A stretch of DNA of 64,000 nucleotides, taken from contig NZ_JACIIX010000014.1 of the NCBI RefSeq assembly GCF_014205675.1, positions 53,026 to 117,025 of the forward strand. The letters are read 5' to 3'. The notes below the pieces were generated by a model. The model was not told the DNA's origin. It saw only the letters and a program-made list of their open reading frames with translations, and searched no databases. Positions 1-10,569 of the stretch are shown here, in pieces (the stretch's first letter is position 1; every line of letters begins with the position of its first letter). The position numbers and the translations under genes were made by a program. This DNA comes from Novispirillum itersonii (lineage in GTDB: Bacteria > Pseudomonadota > Alphaproteobacteria > Rhodospirillales > Rhodospirillaceae).

Positions 1-33
1 GTACAGTAACCGTTTTCCGCTCCGCAGCATAGC

Positions 34-60
34 GCCCGGTCCGGGGGTGCCGGACCGGGC
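34..60 (-). terminator. Hairpin downstream of the thiolase gene
   Basis: A perfect 10-bp GC-rich stem (34-43 with 51-60) lies just after the thiolase stop codon on the minus strand. There is no clear U-tract after it, so it may stabilise or process the transcript rather than terminate it. Confidence 0.35.
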
Positions 61-69
61 CGCACCGCA

Positions 70-1260
70 TCAGCCGACCAGTTCCAGCGCCACGGCGGTG
101 GCTTCGCCGCCGCCGATGCACAGGGATGCCACACCGCGCTTCAGGCCGTTCTGCTTCAGGGCGTTGATCAGGGTCACCAGAATCCGCGCCCCGGACGCGC
201 CGATCGGGTGGCCCAGCGCGCAGGCCCCGCCATAGATATTGACGGTGTCATGCGCCAGCTTCAGGTCGTGCATGGCGACCATGGTTACCACGGCGAAGGC
301 CTCGTTGATTTCCCACAGGTCCACGTCCTTGGTGGTCCAGCCGGTTTTGGCCAGCACCTTCTGGATCGACCCGACCGGGGCGGTGGTGAACCAGCGCGGT
401 TCCCGGGCATCGGTGGCATGGCCGGTGATCGCCGCCAGCGGGGTCAGGCCGCGCTTTTCCGCTTCCGAGCGCCGCATCAGCACCAGCGCCGCCGCCCCGT
501 CGGAGATGGAGGAGGAATTGGCGGCGGTGACGGTGCCATCCTTGCGGAAGGCGGGCTTCAGGGTCGGGATTTTGTCGATTTTGGCATTGCGCGGCTGCTC
601 GTCGGTGCTGATCACCACGTCGCCCTTGCGGGAGGACACGGTGACAGCCTCGATTTCGGCGGCAGCGGCCCCGGAGGCGGTGGCCTTCTGCGCCCGTTCC
701 AGACTGGCAATGGCGAAGGCATCCTGCTGTTCGCGGGTGAAGCCGTAGTGCCCGGCGGTATCCTCGGCGAAGGTGCCCATCAGGCGGCCGCGGTCATAGG
801 CATCTTCCAGCCCGTCGAGGAACATGTGGTCCAGCACCGCGCCGTGGCCCATGCGATAGCCGCCACGGGCCTTATCCAGCAGGTAAGGGGCGTTGGTCAT
901 GCTTTCCATGCCGCCCGCCACCATGACAGTGGCCGAACCGGCCAGCAGCATGTCGTGGGCGAACATGGCGGCCCGCATGCCGGAGCCGCACATCTTGTTG
1001 ATGGTGGTGCAGCCGGCGGCATCATGCACCCCGGCCCCGCGGGAGGCCTGCCGGGCCGGGGCCTGCCCCTGACCGGCGGGCAGAACGCAGCCCATCACCA
1101 CCTCATCAATGCTGTCGCCGGAAACTCCGGCACGGGACAGGGCGGCACGGATGGCAATGCTGCCCAGCTCCGGGCAGCGCAGGGGTGCCAGTTCCCCCTG
1201 AAAACCGCCCATCGGCGTGCGGGCGGCACCGACGATCACGATCGGATCAGAAACGCTCAT
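70..1260 (-). CDS. Acetyl-CoA acetyltransferase (thiolase)
   Basis: Thiolase of 396 residues, which condenses two acetyl-CoA or cleaves acetoacetyl-CoA. The nucleophile Cys lies near residue 91 in the motif NKMCGSGM. The C-terminal His motif GGACALGHPIGASGAR and the second Cys motif CIGGGEA are both present, so it looks fully active, and the length is typical of the family. I take the ATG at 1260 because AAGGA lies about 9 bases upstream; a TTG two codons earlier is less likely. It follows the isovaleryl-CoA dehydrogenase gene by about 30 bases on the same strand, which points to a leucine/branched-chain acyl-CoA degradation operon that may continue past the left edge. The exact chain-length preference cannot be read from sequence. 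Confidence 0.93.
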   Translation of the reverse strand: MSVSDPIVIVGAARTPMGGFQGELAPLRCPELGSIAIRAALSRAGVSGDSIDEVVMGCVLPAGQGQAPARQASRGAGVHDAAGCTTINKMCGSGMRAAMFAHDMLLAGSATVMVAGGMESMTNAPYLLDKARGGYRMGHGAVLDHMFLDGLEDAYDRGRLMGTFAEDTAGHYGFTREQQDAFAIASLERAQKATASGAAAAEIEAVTVSSRKGDVVISTDEQPRNAKIDKIPTLKPAFRKDGTVTAANSSSISDGAAALVLMRRSEAEKRGLTPLAAITGHATDAREPRWFTTAPVGSIQKVLAKTGWTTKDVDLWEINEAFAVVTMVAMHDLKLAHDTVNIYGGACALGHPIGASGARILVTLINALKQNGLKRGVASLCIGGGEATAVALELVG

Positions 1261-1292
1261 GGTCAAAATCCTTGAAGTCGGGGGCGGAAGGA

Positions 1293-2456
1293 TCAGGCGG
1301 TTTCGGCGAACAGTTCGCGGCCGATCAGCATGCGGCGGATTTCGCTGGTTCCGGCCCCGATCTCGTACAGCTTGGCATCACGCAGCAGGCGGCCGGTGGC
1401 GTATTCGTTGATGTAGCCGTTGCCGCCCAGAGTCTGGATCGCCTCCAGCGCCATCCACGTCGCCTTTTCGGCGGCGTAAAGGATCACCCCGGCGGCATCC
1501 TTGCGGGTGGTTTCGCCACGGTCGCAGGCCTTGGCCACCATGTACACATAGGACCGGCAGGCGTTCATGGTGGTGTACATGTCGGCGATCTTGCCCTGCA
1601 TCAGCTGGAATTCGCCGATGGCCTGCCCGAACTGCTTGCGTTCGTGGATATAGGGCACAACGATATCCATGCAGGCCATCATGATGCCGGTCGGACCGGC
1701 GGCCAGCACGGCGCGTTCGTAATCAAGGCCGGACATCAGCACGCGCACGCCGCCGTTGACAGCCCCCAGCACGTTTTCTTCCGGCACTTCGCAGTCCTCA
1801 AACACCAGTTCACAGGTGTTGGACCCGCGCATGCCCAGCTTGTCCAGCTTCTGGGCGGTGGAAAAGCCCTTGAAGCCCTTTTCGATCAGGAAGGCGGTGA
1901 TGCCTTTCGGCCCGGCGTTGATGTCGGTCTTGGCGTAGACCACCAGCGTATCGGCATCCGGGCCGTTGGTGATCCACATCTTGTTGCCGTTCAGGACGTA
2001 GCGGTCGCCCTTCTTCTCGGCGCGCAGCTTCATCGACACCACGTCAGACCCCGATCCCGGTTCCGACATCGCCAGCGCGCCGACGTGTTCGCCGGAGATC
2101 AGTTTCGGCAGGTAGCGCTGCTTCTGATCGGCGTTGCCGTTGCGGCGGATCTGGTTGACGCACAGGTTGGAGTGGGCGCCGTAGGACAGGCCGACCGAGG
2201 CCGAGGCGCGGGAGATTTCCTCCATCGCCACCACATGCTCCAGATAGCCGAGACCGGCACCGCCGTATTCTTCCTCGACCGTGATGCCGAGCACGCCGAG
2301 GTCACCGAACTTGCGCCACAGGTCCATCGGGAACTGGTTGGTGCGGTCGATCTCCGCCGCGCGCGGGGCAATTTCCGCGTCCGAGAATTTCCGCACGGAG
2401 TCGCGGATCATGTCGGCGGATTCACCCAGATCAAAATTCAGGCTCGGCAGGGTCAT
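1293..2456 (-). CDS. ivd: Isovaleryl-CoA dehydrogenase
   Basis: FAD-dependent acyl-CoA dehydrogenase of 387 residues, the normal size. It would oxidise isovaleryl-CoA to 3-methylcrotonyl-CoA in leucine breakdown and pass electrons to ETF. The family motif MSEPGSGSD (flavin and substrate contacts) and the C-terminal [12 protein letters not shown] are present. The segment [10 protein letters not shown] carries the Glu in the helix-G position used as catalytic base by isovaleryl-CoA dehydrogenases, rather than the later position of most other acyl-CoA dehydrogenases. That is why I prefer this assignment over a generic one. The thiolase gene follows directly, and a LiuR-like palindrome sits about 135 bases upstream of the start. 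Confidence 0.88.
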   Translation of the reverse strand: MTLPSLNFDLGESADMIRDSVRKFSDAEIAPRAAEIDRTNQFPMDLWRKFGDLGVLGITVEEEYGGAGLGYLEHVVAMEEISRASASVGLSYGAHSNLCVNQIRRNGNADQKQRYLPKLISGEHVGALAMSEPGSGSDVVSMKLRAEKKGDRYVLNGNKMWITNGPDADTLVVYAKTDINAGPKGITAFLIEKGFKGFSTAQKLDKLGMRGSNTCELVFEDCEVPEENVLGAVNGGVRVLMSGLDYERAVLAAGPTGIMMACMDIVVPYIHERKQFGQAIGEFQLMQGKIADMYTTMNACRSYVYMVAKACDRGETTRKDAAGVILYAAEKATWMALEAIQTLGGNGYINEYATGRLLRDAKLYEIGAGTSEIRRMLIGRELFAETA

Positions 2457-2885
2457 GGCTGTGCGGTCCCTTTCTGGATGCCGCCCGGAGCGGGGCCGGG
2501 GGCAGACGTTTCCTGAGAGAAGCCGTGGGGTGGGGCGCAGAATGACCCTTCTTGTTATCCGTCGGCTCCGATGGCGGCAATCCTACTTTCCGTTTACGTA
2601 AACGTCAATAATGCCGACGGGCAGCAGCGTTATTTTGTCGCGTCGGGCTGCCCCCCATGCATGACCGGGGCCGGGCGGCTGTGGTATCTGTGATAATCCT
2701 ACTATGGGTCTGCTGTCTGTGCACCGGCCTGCCGCACTTTCTGGCCGGGGGTGTGATTGCGGGGGGCGACCGCAGCCGCCATGGTGTGATAACAGGAGGG
2801 CGGTGTGGTAACAGGGGGTTAACCCTGTACCGGATAGAATGTGCCGGATTCAGGCAGGGACACTAACGACGGGAGCAGGCACACA
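2457..2885. other. Divergent intergenic region between ivd and the unknown gene
   Basis: About 430 bases without a convincing gene. It holds the promoter region of the minus-strand ivd operon, including the palindrome at 2591-2608, and the leader of the plus-strand gene starting at 2886. A run of G-rich short repeats with GTGTGATAACAGG-like and GTGGTAACAGGG-like words lies at about 2782-2820. No other signal was recognised. Confidence 0.6.
2591..2608 (-). promoter_or_regulatory. LiuR-like operator upstream of ivd
   Basis: A perfect palindrome CGTTTACGTAAACG (2591-2604) extends on one side to TTTACGTAAACGTCAA. This resembles, from memory, the operators of LiuR, the MerR-family repressor of leucine/isovalerate degradation operons in proteobacteria. 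It lies upstream of isovaleryl-CoA dehydrogenase, the expected target. The regulator gene itself is not in the window. Confidence 0.55.
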
Positions 2886-4265
2886 GTGGAAACAGAAGCG
2901 AGGGCCCGGCTCGACACGGCGGTGCTGGTTGTCGGTGACAGCGAAGGCGATGGCCCGCTGCTGCGCCTGATTCCGCCGCCGCTGCGGGGCATGATCCGTG
3001 GCGCGCAGAACCGGATGGAAGCCCAGCGCATCAACCGTCTGGTGCGGGTCGCGGCGCAGTTCTATCCGCTGCTGCAACGCCTTGAGGACAGGGCTGTGGC
3101 CGATGCTGAAAAGCGTCTGGCCGGGCTGTCTTTCGAAGACGCGCTTAGTTCCGATGAGGCGATTGAGCGGGGCCTGCGGCTGTTTCTGTCGGCGTGGAAG
3201 TCCAACGTCTTCCGTCTGCTGGATGATCAGGGCAAGGCGATCCCGCCGGAGAAGGTCAAGACGGCGATGGGGGCCTGTGGCCTGACGGTGGAGCAGGGCA
3301 TGACCTACTTCATCAATCTGGCGCTGGTGCAGATTTTTGCCTCCAACCCCAAGGTTCAGCGGCGGATGATTGGGTCGATCACCGATCCGCAGATGATGGT
3401 GAAGGTCCGGCTGCTGTCGCATTTTGATATGCTGGCGCTGACCGAACTGACCATGGGCTTTGGCAGTTCCATGGGGCAGATCCTTGGCAGTCTGGAAAAC
3501 GAACAGATCTATGCGCTGGCGACCCTGAAGGCCTTTCATCTGCGGGCGCTGCGGCAGGTGTTCCGGGCCGGGTTCAAGAATATCGTCAAGTGGGATCCCG
3601 GCGTGATCCGGTCGATCGGCACCACCTTTACCTGTGTCGAGCAGATGCTGGATCTCGGCGAGGCCCTTGGCGTTGTCACCAGTGCGGAATCGATGGCGGC
3701 GATCGGCTCCTGGGAAATCCGCGACATTACCGACCGCATCAATGAAGAACGGGCATCGCGCGGCGAGCCCAAGGTGGCGGGCAACCGATTCGAAACCGAT
3801 ATTGCCGCTGCGGATAAAATTTTCGGGTCCTACTTCACCTCCCTGATGTCGGAGCCGCCGGATATCATTGAAGGCATCGGCAGGGTTGTCGCTGACATCC
3901 GCCGCAGCGAGAAGGTGGAGCGCAAGCACCGCATTGATGAGGTCCGGCTGTTCCTTGACCGCTATCTGGAATTTATGACCCCGGATGTCTTCCGGGCACT
4001 CGGGCTGTCGGGGCCGCGCCCCGGCAGCTTCGGGCAGGCGCTGTTTATCTGTGAAGGGCTGTTCTCCAAGCCCGGTGTCGGCCGCAGGTTCTTTGAAGAG
4101 GCCCTGAAGACGCCGGAAGGGGTGCGGGCGCTGAACAACCTGCGCAAGGATGTCGAGGACATGCGCCGCAGCGGCCAGCTGAAGGCGGAGCCGGAAATCC
4201 GGACGCTGGTGCAGAACTCCGACATGCTGGACAAGCATATCGTCCAGTACATCAAGTTCCGCTGA
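2886..4265 (+). CDS. Hypothetical helical protein, 459 residues
   Basis: I do not recognise this protein. It is predicted to be mostly alpha-helical, soluble and moderately charged, with no signal peptide, no clear membrane segment and no nucleotide-binding motif. The N-terminal part (residues about 25-60) has a RMEAQRINRLVRVAAQF-type amphipathic helix. The C-terminal part is rich in Arg/Lys/Glu and ends in HIVQYIKFR. I take the GTG at 2886 because ACGGGAG lies about 9 bases upstream; a GTG at 2841 in the same frame would add 15 residues. It stands alone, about 230 bases before galU. Codon use matches its neighbours, so it looks like a resident and expressed gene. A role with the adjacent polysaccharide-precursor genes is possible but unsupported. 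Confidence 0.8.
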   Translation: METEARARLDTAVLVVGDSEGDGPLLRLIPPPLRGMIRGAQNRMEAQRINRLVRVAAQFYPLLQRLEDRAVADAEKRLAGLSFEDALSSDEAIERGLRLFLSAWKSNVFRLLDDQGKAIPPEKVKTAMGACGLTVEQGMTYFINLALVQIFASNPKVQRRMIGSITDPQMMVKVRLLSHFDMLALTELTMGFGSSMGQILGSLENEQIYALATLKAFHLRALRQVFRAGFKNIVKWDPGVIRSIGTTFTCVEQMLDLGEALGVVTSAESMAAIGSWEIRDITDRINEERASRGEPKVAGNRFETDIAAADKIFGSYFTSLMSEPPDIIEGIGRVVADIRRSEKVERKHRIDEVRLFLDRYLEFMTPDVFRALGLSGPRPGSFGQALFICEGLFSKPGVGRRFFEEALKTPEGVRALNNLRKDVEDMRRSGQLKAEPEIRTLVQNSDMLDKHIVQYIKFR

Positions 4266-4499
4266 TCCGATGCTGCATTGCGGCGTTCCCGTGGCGCCGG
4301 TCCCTTGAAAAACAACATCTGTTGCCACGGTTTCGCCACCATGGCAGAAGATAATCAGGGTGTCCGGCTGGCAGTGGAAGGTGCCGTCAAGGCCGGGCAT
4401 CAGGACGATAAAATACCGGGGGCTCCGGCGGCATCGGCCGCCTGACGGGGAACCTGCAACGCATAATCAGGTGCGGACGCTGATCCGCGAAAGGACATT

Positions 4500-5381
4500 A
4501 TGACTCGTCGTGTTCGTAAGGCGGTGTTCCCTGTCGCCGGTCTGGGGACGCGCTTCCTGCCTGCCACCAAGCTGGTGGCCAAGGAAATGCTGCCGATCGT
4601 CGATAAGCCGCTGATCCAGTACGCGGTGGAAGAGGCGCGGAAGGCTGGTATCGAATACTGCATCTTTGTCACCGGCCGCGGGAAGGCGGTGCTGGTCGAT
4701 CATTTTGACCACGCCCCGGAACTGGAAAGCCTGCTGCGGGAACGCGGCAAGACGGAACCGCTGGACGAACTGCTGGGCGGCCTGCCGGAGCCGGGGACCA
4801 TCGTTTCCACCCGCCAGCAGGAACCGCTGGGTCTGGGTCATGCCGTGTGGTGTGCCCGCTCCTTTGTCGGTGATGAGCCCTTTGCCGTCATCCTGCCGGA
4901 CGATCTGGTGATGGCTGACCGCCCGTGCATCGGCCAGCTGATCGAGGCGTGGCAGGAAACCGGTGGCGGCAACATGCTGGCCGTGGAAGAAGTGCCGCAC
5001 GACAAGACCGACAAGTACGGCATCCTCGATATTGCCTCTGACAATGGCCGTCTGGCCGTCGCCAAGGGCATGGTGGAAAAGCCGAAGCCGGAGAACGCGC
5101 CGTCCAATCTGGCGGTGATCGGCCGCTATGTGCTGGATCCGCTGGTGATGCGCACTCTGGAAAACACCCCGAAGGGGGCCGGTGGCGAAATCCAGCTGAC
5201 CGACGCCATCGCCGCCACCATCGGCAAGGTGCCGCTGCATGGCTACCGTTTCGACGGCACCCGGTTTGACTGTGGTGACAAGGTTGGCTTCATCGAAGCC
5301 AATATCGCCTTCGGTCTTCAGCGGTCCTCGATGCGCGGTCGCCTGACCGAGGTCATCAAGGACTATTCGACCAAGCTGTAA
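4500..5381 (+). CDS. galU: UTP-glucose-1-phosphate uridylyltransferase
   Basis: GalU of 293 residues makes UDP-glucose from UTP and glucose-1-phosphate. The nucleotidyltransferase signature VAGLGTRFLPATK lies at the N-terminus, followed by the conserved KEMLPIVDKPLIQYAVEEA region. Further landmarks are QQEPLGLGHAVWCA, the metal-site segment VILPDDLVM, VEKPKPENAPSNLAVIGRY and the C-terminal FDCGDKVGF. Length is normal. It is followed after about 120 bases by ugd, which uses its product, and then by pgm, which supplies its substrate, so the three form a pathway block. Confidence 0.96.
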   Translation: MTRRVRKAVFPVAGLGTRFLPATKLVAKEMLPIVDKPLIQYAVEEARKAGIEYCIFVTGRGKAVLVDHFDHAPELESLLRERGKTEPLDELLGGLPEPGTIVSTRQQEPLGLGHAVWCARSFVGDEPFAVILPDDLVMADRPCIGQLIEAWQETGGGNMLAVEEVPHDKTDKYGILDIASDNGRLAVAKGMVEKPKPENAPSNLAVIGRYVLDPLVMRTLENTPKGAGGEIQLTDAIAATIGKVPLHGYRFDGTRFDCGDKVGFIEANIAFGLQRSSMRGRLTEVIKDYSTKL

Positions 5382-5390
5382 GGGGGACAC

Positions 5391-5428
5391 GGCCCGGCCT
5401 TCTGTGCTATAAGCGCTCAGGCCGGGCC
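5391..5428 (+). terminator. Hairpin between galU and ugd
   Basis: Ten-base perfect arms GGCCCGGCCT (5391-5400) and AGGCCGGGCC (5419-5428) are followed by a pyrimidine tract TTCCTTC. The tail is weak, so it could act as a leaky terminator or attenuator between two pathway genes. Confidence 0.5.
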
Positions 5429-5504
5429 TTCCTTCATGGGCGTGGTTTCTGCTGGGGCAAGAACCCGGCGGGCTTTGTTTTTCTGATCTTCAGGGACGTT
5501 TCGT

Positions 5505-6821
5505 ATGCGTATTGCCATGATCGGCACGGGCTACGTCGGGCTGGTGTCCGGGGCCTGTTTCTCCGAATTCGGCACCGAAGTGGTGTGTGTGGATAAGGAC
5601 AGCAGCAAGATCGAACGGCTGCATCGCAACGAGATCCCGATTTACGAGCCGGGTCTGGATGATCTGGTGGCCCGCAATGTCGAGGCCGGACGCCTGAGCT
5701 TCACCACCGACCTGAAGGCGGCGGTGAAGGATGCCGATGCGGTGTTTATCGCCGTCGGCACGCCGACCCGCCGGGGCGGCGGCCATGCCGATCTGTCTTA
5801 TGTCTATGCCGCTGCCCGCGAGATTGCCGAGGCGATCGAGGGCTACACCGTGATTGTCACCAAGTCGACCGTCCCGGTCGGCACCGGCCGCGAGGTGGAA
5901 CGGGTGATCCGCGAAACCCGCCCTGATGCGGATTTCGATGTGGTGTCGAACCCGGAATTCCTGCGCGAAGGCTCGGCGATCGAGGATTTCATGCGGCCGG
6001 ACCGCGTGGTGATCGGGGCGGAAACCGACCGCTCCCGCGAGGCGATGCGTCAGCTCTACCGCGCCCTGTTCCTGATCGAAACCCCGATCATGTTCACCTC
6101 GCTGGAAACCAGCGAGCTGACCAAGTATGCCGCCAACACCTTCCTGGCGATGAAGATCACCTTCATCAACGAGATCGCCGATCTGTGCGAGAAGGTTGGG
6201 GCCAACGTTCATGATGTCGCCAAGGGCATCGGGCTGGATGGCCGTATCGGCAAGAAGTTCCTGCACCCCGGTCCGGGCTACGGCGGGTCCTGCTTCCCGA
6301 AGGACACTATGGCGCTGGTGCAGACCGCGCAGGATGTCGGGGCGCCGCTGCGGATCATCGAGACCGTGGTTGACATCAACGCCAAACGCAAGCGTCAGAT
6401 GGCTGACCGTATCATCGCCTTTGCCGGGGGCGATGTGGCGGGGAAGACCATTGCCGTGCTGGGCCTGACCTTTAAGCCCAACACCGATGACATGCGCGAT
6501 TCCCCGTCGCTGGATATTGTCCCGGCCCTTCAGGCGGCCGGGGCGACGGTCCGCGCCTTTGATCCGGAAGGGATGCACGAGGCGGCCAGGCTGCTGCCGG
6601 GCGTGGTCTACTGCAAGGATGCCTACGAGGCGATGGACGGGGCCGATGTTGCGGCGCTGGTGACTGAATGGAACCAGTTCCGCAATCTCAACCTTGCCAA
6701 GGTGAAAGCCCTGCTGAAGGAACCGGCGCTGATTGACCTGCGCAACGTTTATTCGCCGCAGGATATGGCCGCAGCCGGGTTCCGTTACGAAAGCATCGGC
6801 CGTCCGGTCAAGCCGCGCTGA
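5505..6821 (+). CDS. ugd: UDP-glucose 6-dehydrogenase
   Basis: NAD-dependent dehydrogenase of 438 residues that oxidises UDP-glucose twice to UDP-glucuronate, a precursor of capsule, exopolysaccharide or modified lipopolysaccharide. The N-terminal Rossmann motif GTGYVGLVSGACF begins at residue 7. KSTVPVGTG and NPEFLREGSA follow in the middle, and the catalytic Cys lies in GPGYGGSCFPKDT. The C-terminal UDP-binding domain includes LGLTFKPNTDDMRDSPS. All key residues are intact and length is normal. It directly follows galU, its source of substrate. Confidence 0.96.
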   Translation: MRIAMIGTGYVGLVSGACFSEFGTEVVCVDKDSSKIERLHRNEIPIYEPGLDDLVARNVEAGRLSFTTDLKAAVKDADAVFIAVGTPTRRGGGHADLSYVYAAAREIAEAIEGYTVIVTKSTVPVGTGREVERVIRETRPDADFDVVSNPEFLREGSAIEDFMRPDRVVIGAETDRSREAMRQLYRALFLIETPIMFTSLETSELTKYAANTFLAMKITFINEIADLCEKVGANVHDVAKGIGLDGRIGKKFLHPGPGYGGSCFPKDTMALVQTAQDVGAPLRIIETVVDINAKRKRQMADRIIAFAGGDVAGKTIAVLGLTFKPNTDDMRDSPSLDIVPALQAAGATVRAFDPEGMHEAARLLPGVVYCKDAYEAMDGADVAALVTEWNQFRNLNLAKVKALLKEPALIDLRNVYSPQDMAAAGFRYESIGRPVKPR

Positions 6822-6864
6822 TCCGGGCGTACGGATCGGGGCGCACAGATCCTTGCCTGTCTGA

Positions 6865-8658
<1,794 letters not shown>

Positions 8659-8668
8659 CCGGCCCGGC

Positions 8669-10060
8669 GTGACCGCGCATCAGTTCCATCCGACGATCCT
8701 GCGGGAATACGATATCCGCGGGATTGTCGGCCACACCCTGTTCCCGGCGGATGCCTATGCCATCGGCCGGGCGCTGGGCGTTCTGGCGGCCGAAACCGGG
8801 GAGAAGACCGCCGTGGTCGGCCGGGATGGCCGTCTGTCCAGCCCGGAGCTGGAAGCGGAGGTCGTGCGCGGCCTCATGGACAGTGGTTGTGCGGTGCGCC
8901 GGATTGGCTGTGGTCCGTCGCCGATGCTGTATTACGCCGCGACGGTTTCCGGCACGGCGGTGGCGGTGATGGTCACCGGATCGCATAATCCGCCGGACCA
9001 TAACGGCTTCAAGATGATGCGGGCGGGAAAGCCGCTGTTTGGCGCTGAGATCCGCCGGATCGGGGCGCTGGCCGCCGCCGGATTTCCGGAGAACGCCAGC
9101 AGCGGGACGGTTTCAGACTGGCCGGTGTTTGCCGACTATACCGACCGTCTGGTACAGGACTGGGATGGCGGGGGGCGCCCCCTGACCGTGGTGTGGGATG
9201 CCGGGAACGGCGCGGCGGGGCAGGTGATGACCGCCCTTTCGGCGCGCTTGCCCGGACGGCATATCCTGCTGAACGCGACGATTAACGGCACGTTCCCGGC
9301 CCATCATCCCGATCCGACCGACCCGCACACGCTGGAACAGTTGATTGCGGTGGTGCGGGATGAGGGGGCTGATCTCGGCATTGCCTTTGACGGCGACGGT
9401 GACCGCATCGGCGTGGTCGATGGGCTGGGGCGGATCCTGTGGGGGGATCAGATCCTGCAAATTCTGGCCGAAGACGTCCTCCGTCAGCGGCCCGGGGCCA
9501 CGGTGATTGCCGATGTCAAAGCCAGTCAGGCCCTGTTTGACGAAGTCCGCCGCATGGGCGGGCAGCCGGTGATGTGGAAGACCGGTCACTCCCTGATCAA
9601 GACCAAACTGGCGGAAACCGGGGCGGTGCTGGCCGGGGAGATGAGCGGGCATATCTTCTTTGCTGACCGCTGGTATGGCTTTGATGATGCCCTGTATGCG
9701 GCTGTCCGCTTTCTGGGGATCATCGCCCGGCTGTCGGAGCCGCTGACGGCGCGGTTTGACCGGATGCCGCGCTGGGTGAACACCCCGGAGCTGCGCTTTG
9801 ACTGTCCGGATGAGCAGAAATTCGCGGTGATGACAGCGGTTCAGGCAGCGTTAGAGGCTGAAGGGGCGGAGATGTCGCTGGTCGATGGGGTGCGGGTCAG
9901 CACTCCCGATGGCTGGTGGCTGCTGCGGGCTTCCAACACCCAGGCGGTGCTGGTGGCGCGGGCGGAAGCCCCGGATCAGGCCGGGTTATCCCGCCTGATG
10001 GCGGCGCTGACTTCGGCGTTGGAGCGGGCCGGGGTGCGGGCGCCGGATCTGCCGGTCTGA
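8669..10060 (+). CDS. Phosphomannomutase/phosphoglucomutase
   Basis: Alpha-D-phosphohexomutase of 463 residues, PMM/PGM (AlgC/ManB-like) type, converting mannose-6-phosphate or glucose-6-phosphate to the 1-phosphates. The conserved start TILREYDIRGIVG is followed by the phosphoserine loop VTGSHNPPDHNGFK, metal loop FDGDGDRIG, sugar loop GEMSGHIFF and phosphate loop RASNTQAVLVARAEA. It starts with GTG 10 bases after the pgm stop, so the two are almost certainly co-transcribed. A small hairpin (arms GGCCAA/TTGGCC, 10061-10079) follows its stop. Preference for mannose or glucose cannot be decided here. Confidence 0.92.
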   Translation: MTAHQFHPTILREYDIRGIVGHTLFPADAYAIGRALGVLAAETGEKTAVVGRDGRLSSPELEAEVVRGLMDSGCAVRRIGCGPSPMLYYAATVSGTAVAVMVTGSHNPPDHNGFKMMRAGKPLFGAEIRRIGALAAAGFPENASSGTVSDWPVFADYTDRLVQDWDGGGRPLTVVWDAGNGAAGQVMTALSARLPGRHILLNATINGTFPAHHPDPTDPHTLEQLIAVVRDEGADLGIAFDGDGDRIGVVDGLGRILWGDQILQILAEDVLRQRPGATVIADVKASQALFDEVRRMGGQPVMWKTGHSLIKTKLAETGAVLAGEMSGHIFFADRWYGFDDALYAAVRFLGIIARLSEPLTARFDRMPRWVNTPELRFDCPDEQKFAVMTAVQAALEAEGAEMSLVDGVRVSTPDGWWLLRASNTQAVLVARAEAPDQAGLSRLMAALTSALERAGVRAPDLPV

Positions 10061-10182
10061 GGCCAATCCTGCGTTGGCCTGCGGTTGAGAAATTACCGTG
10101 ACGGTCTGATGCCGCTTCCTGTTTACGATGATGTCCTTGAGCGGGTGCCCTGAGACCAGGGTGCCCTGATAGCCGAGAGGAC

Positions 10183-10515
10183 ATGATGAAAATCAGTAAC
10201 ATCCCGTTCGCAACCGTGGACTGGCTACAGGTTGAGGCGACGATCCATCCGGGGGAACAGGGGTTTGCCCGCTGGCGAACCCGCCAGTTCGGCGAGATCC
10301 GCGTCCGGATGGTGGATTATTCGCCGGGCTACCTTGCTGACCATTGGTGCTCGAAGGGGCATGTGCTGTTTGTCATGGATGGCGAACTGGTGACGGAACT
10401 GGACGATGGCCGGGTGATCACGCTGGGGCCGGGGATGAGCTATCAGGTTGCTGATAACGCCGAGGCCCACCGCTCCCGTACGGAAACCGGAGCCCGGCTG
10501 TTCATCGTCGACTGA
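10183..10515 (+). CDS. DHCW-motif cupin fold protein
   Basis: Small single-domain cupin of 110 residues. The motif DHWCSKGHVLFVMDGEL is the hallmark of the 'DHCW motif cupin' family, whose function is not established, and the second cupin strand region GPGMSYQVADNAEAHRS follows. His residues in both motifs could hold a metal. There is no signal peptide, so it is probably cytosolic. AGAGGAC just before the ATG is a good ribosome-binding site. A strong bidirectional terminator follows. Confidence 0.85.
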   Translation: MMKISNIPFATVDWLQVEATIHPGEQGFARWRTRQFGEIRVRMVDYSPGYLADHWCSKGHVLFVMDGELVTELDDGRVITLGPGMSYQVADNAEAHRSRTETGARLFIVD

Positions 10516-10527
10516 TCCCGTTGTGTC

Positions 10528-10568
10528 AGCAAAAACCCCGGTGGATCCTCTCCGCCGGGGTTTTTGCT
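10528..10568. terminator. Strong bidirectional terminator
   Basis: Perfect 14-bp arms (10528-10541 and 10555-10568) have A5 on the left and T5 on the right, so the hairpin works as an intrinsic terminator in both directions. It separates the plus-strand cupin gene from the minus-strand hda gene. Confidence 0.92.
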
Positions 10569-10569
10569 G

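Noticed and set aside
2850..4400. A 516-codon minus-strand open frame opposite the unknown helical protein
   Set aside because: The plus-strand frame has a good start signal and balanced composition; the minus-strand product is His/Gln-rich. I could not run a coding-potential test, so the unknown gene is the inferred choice.
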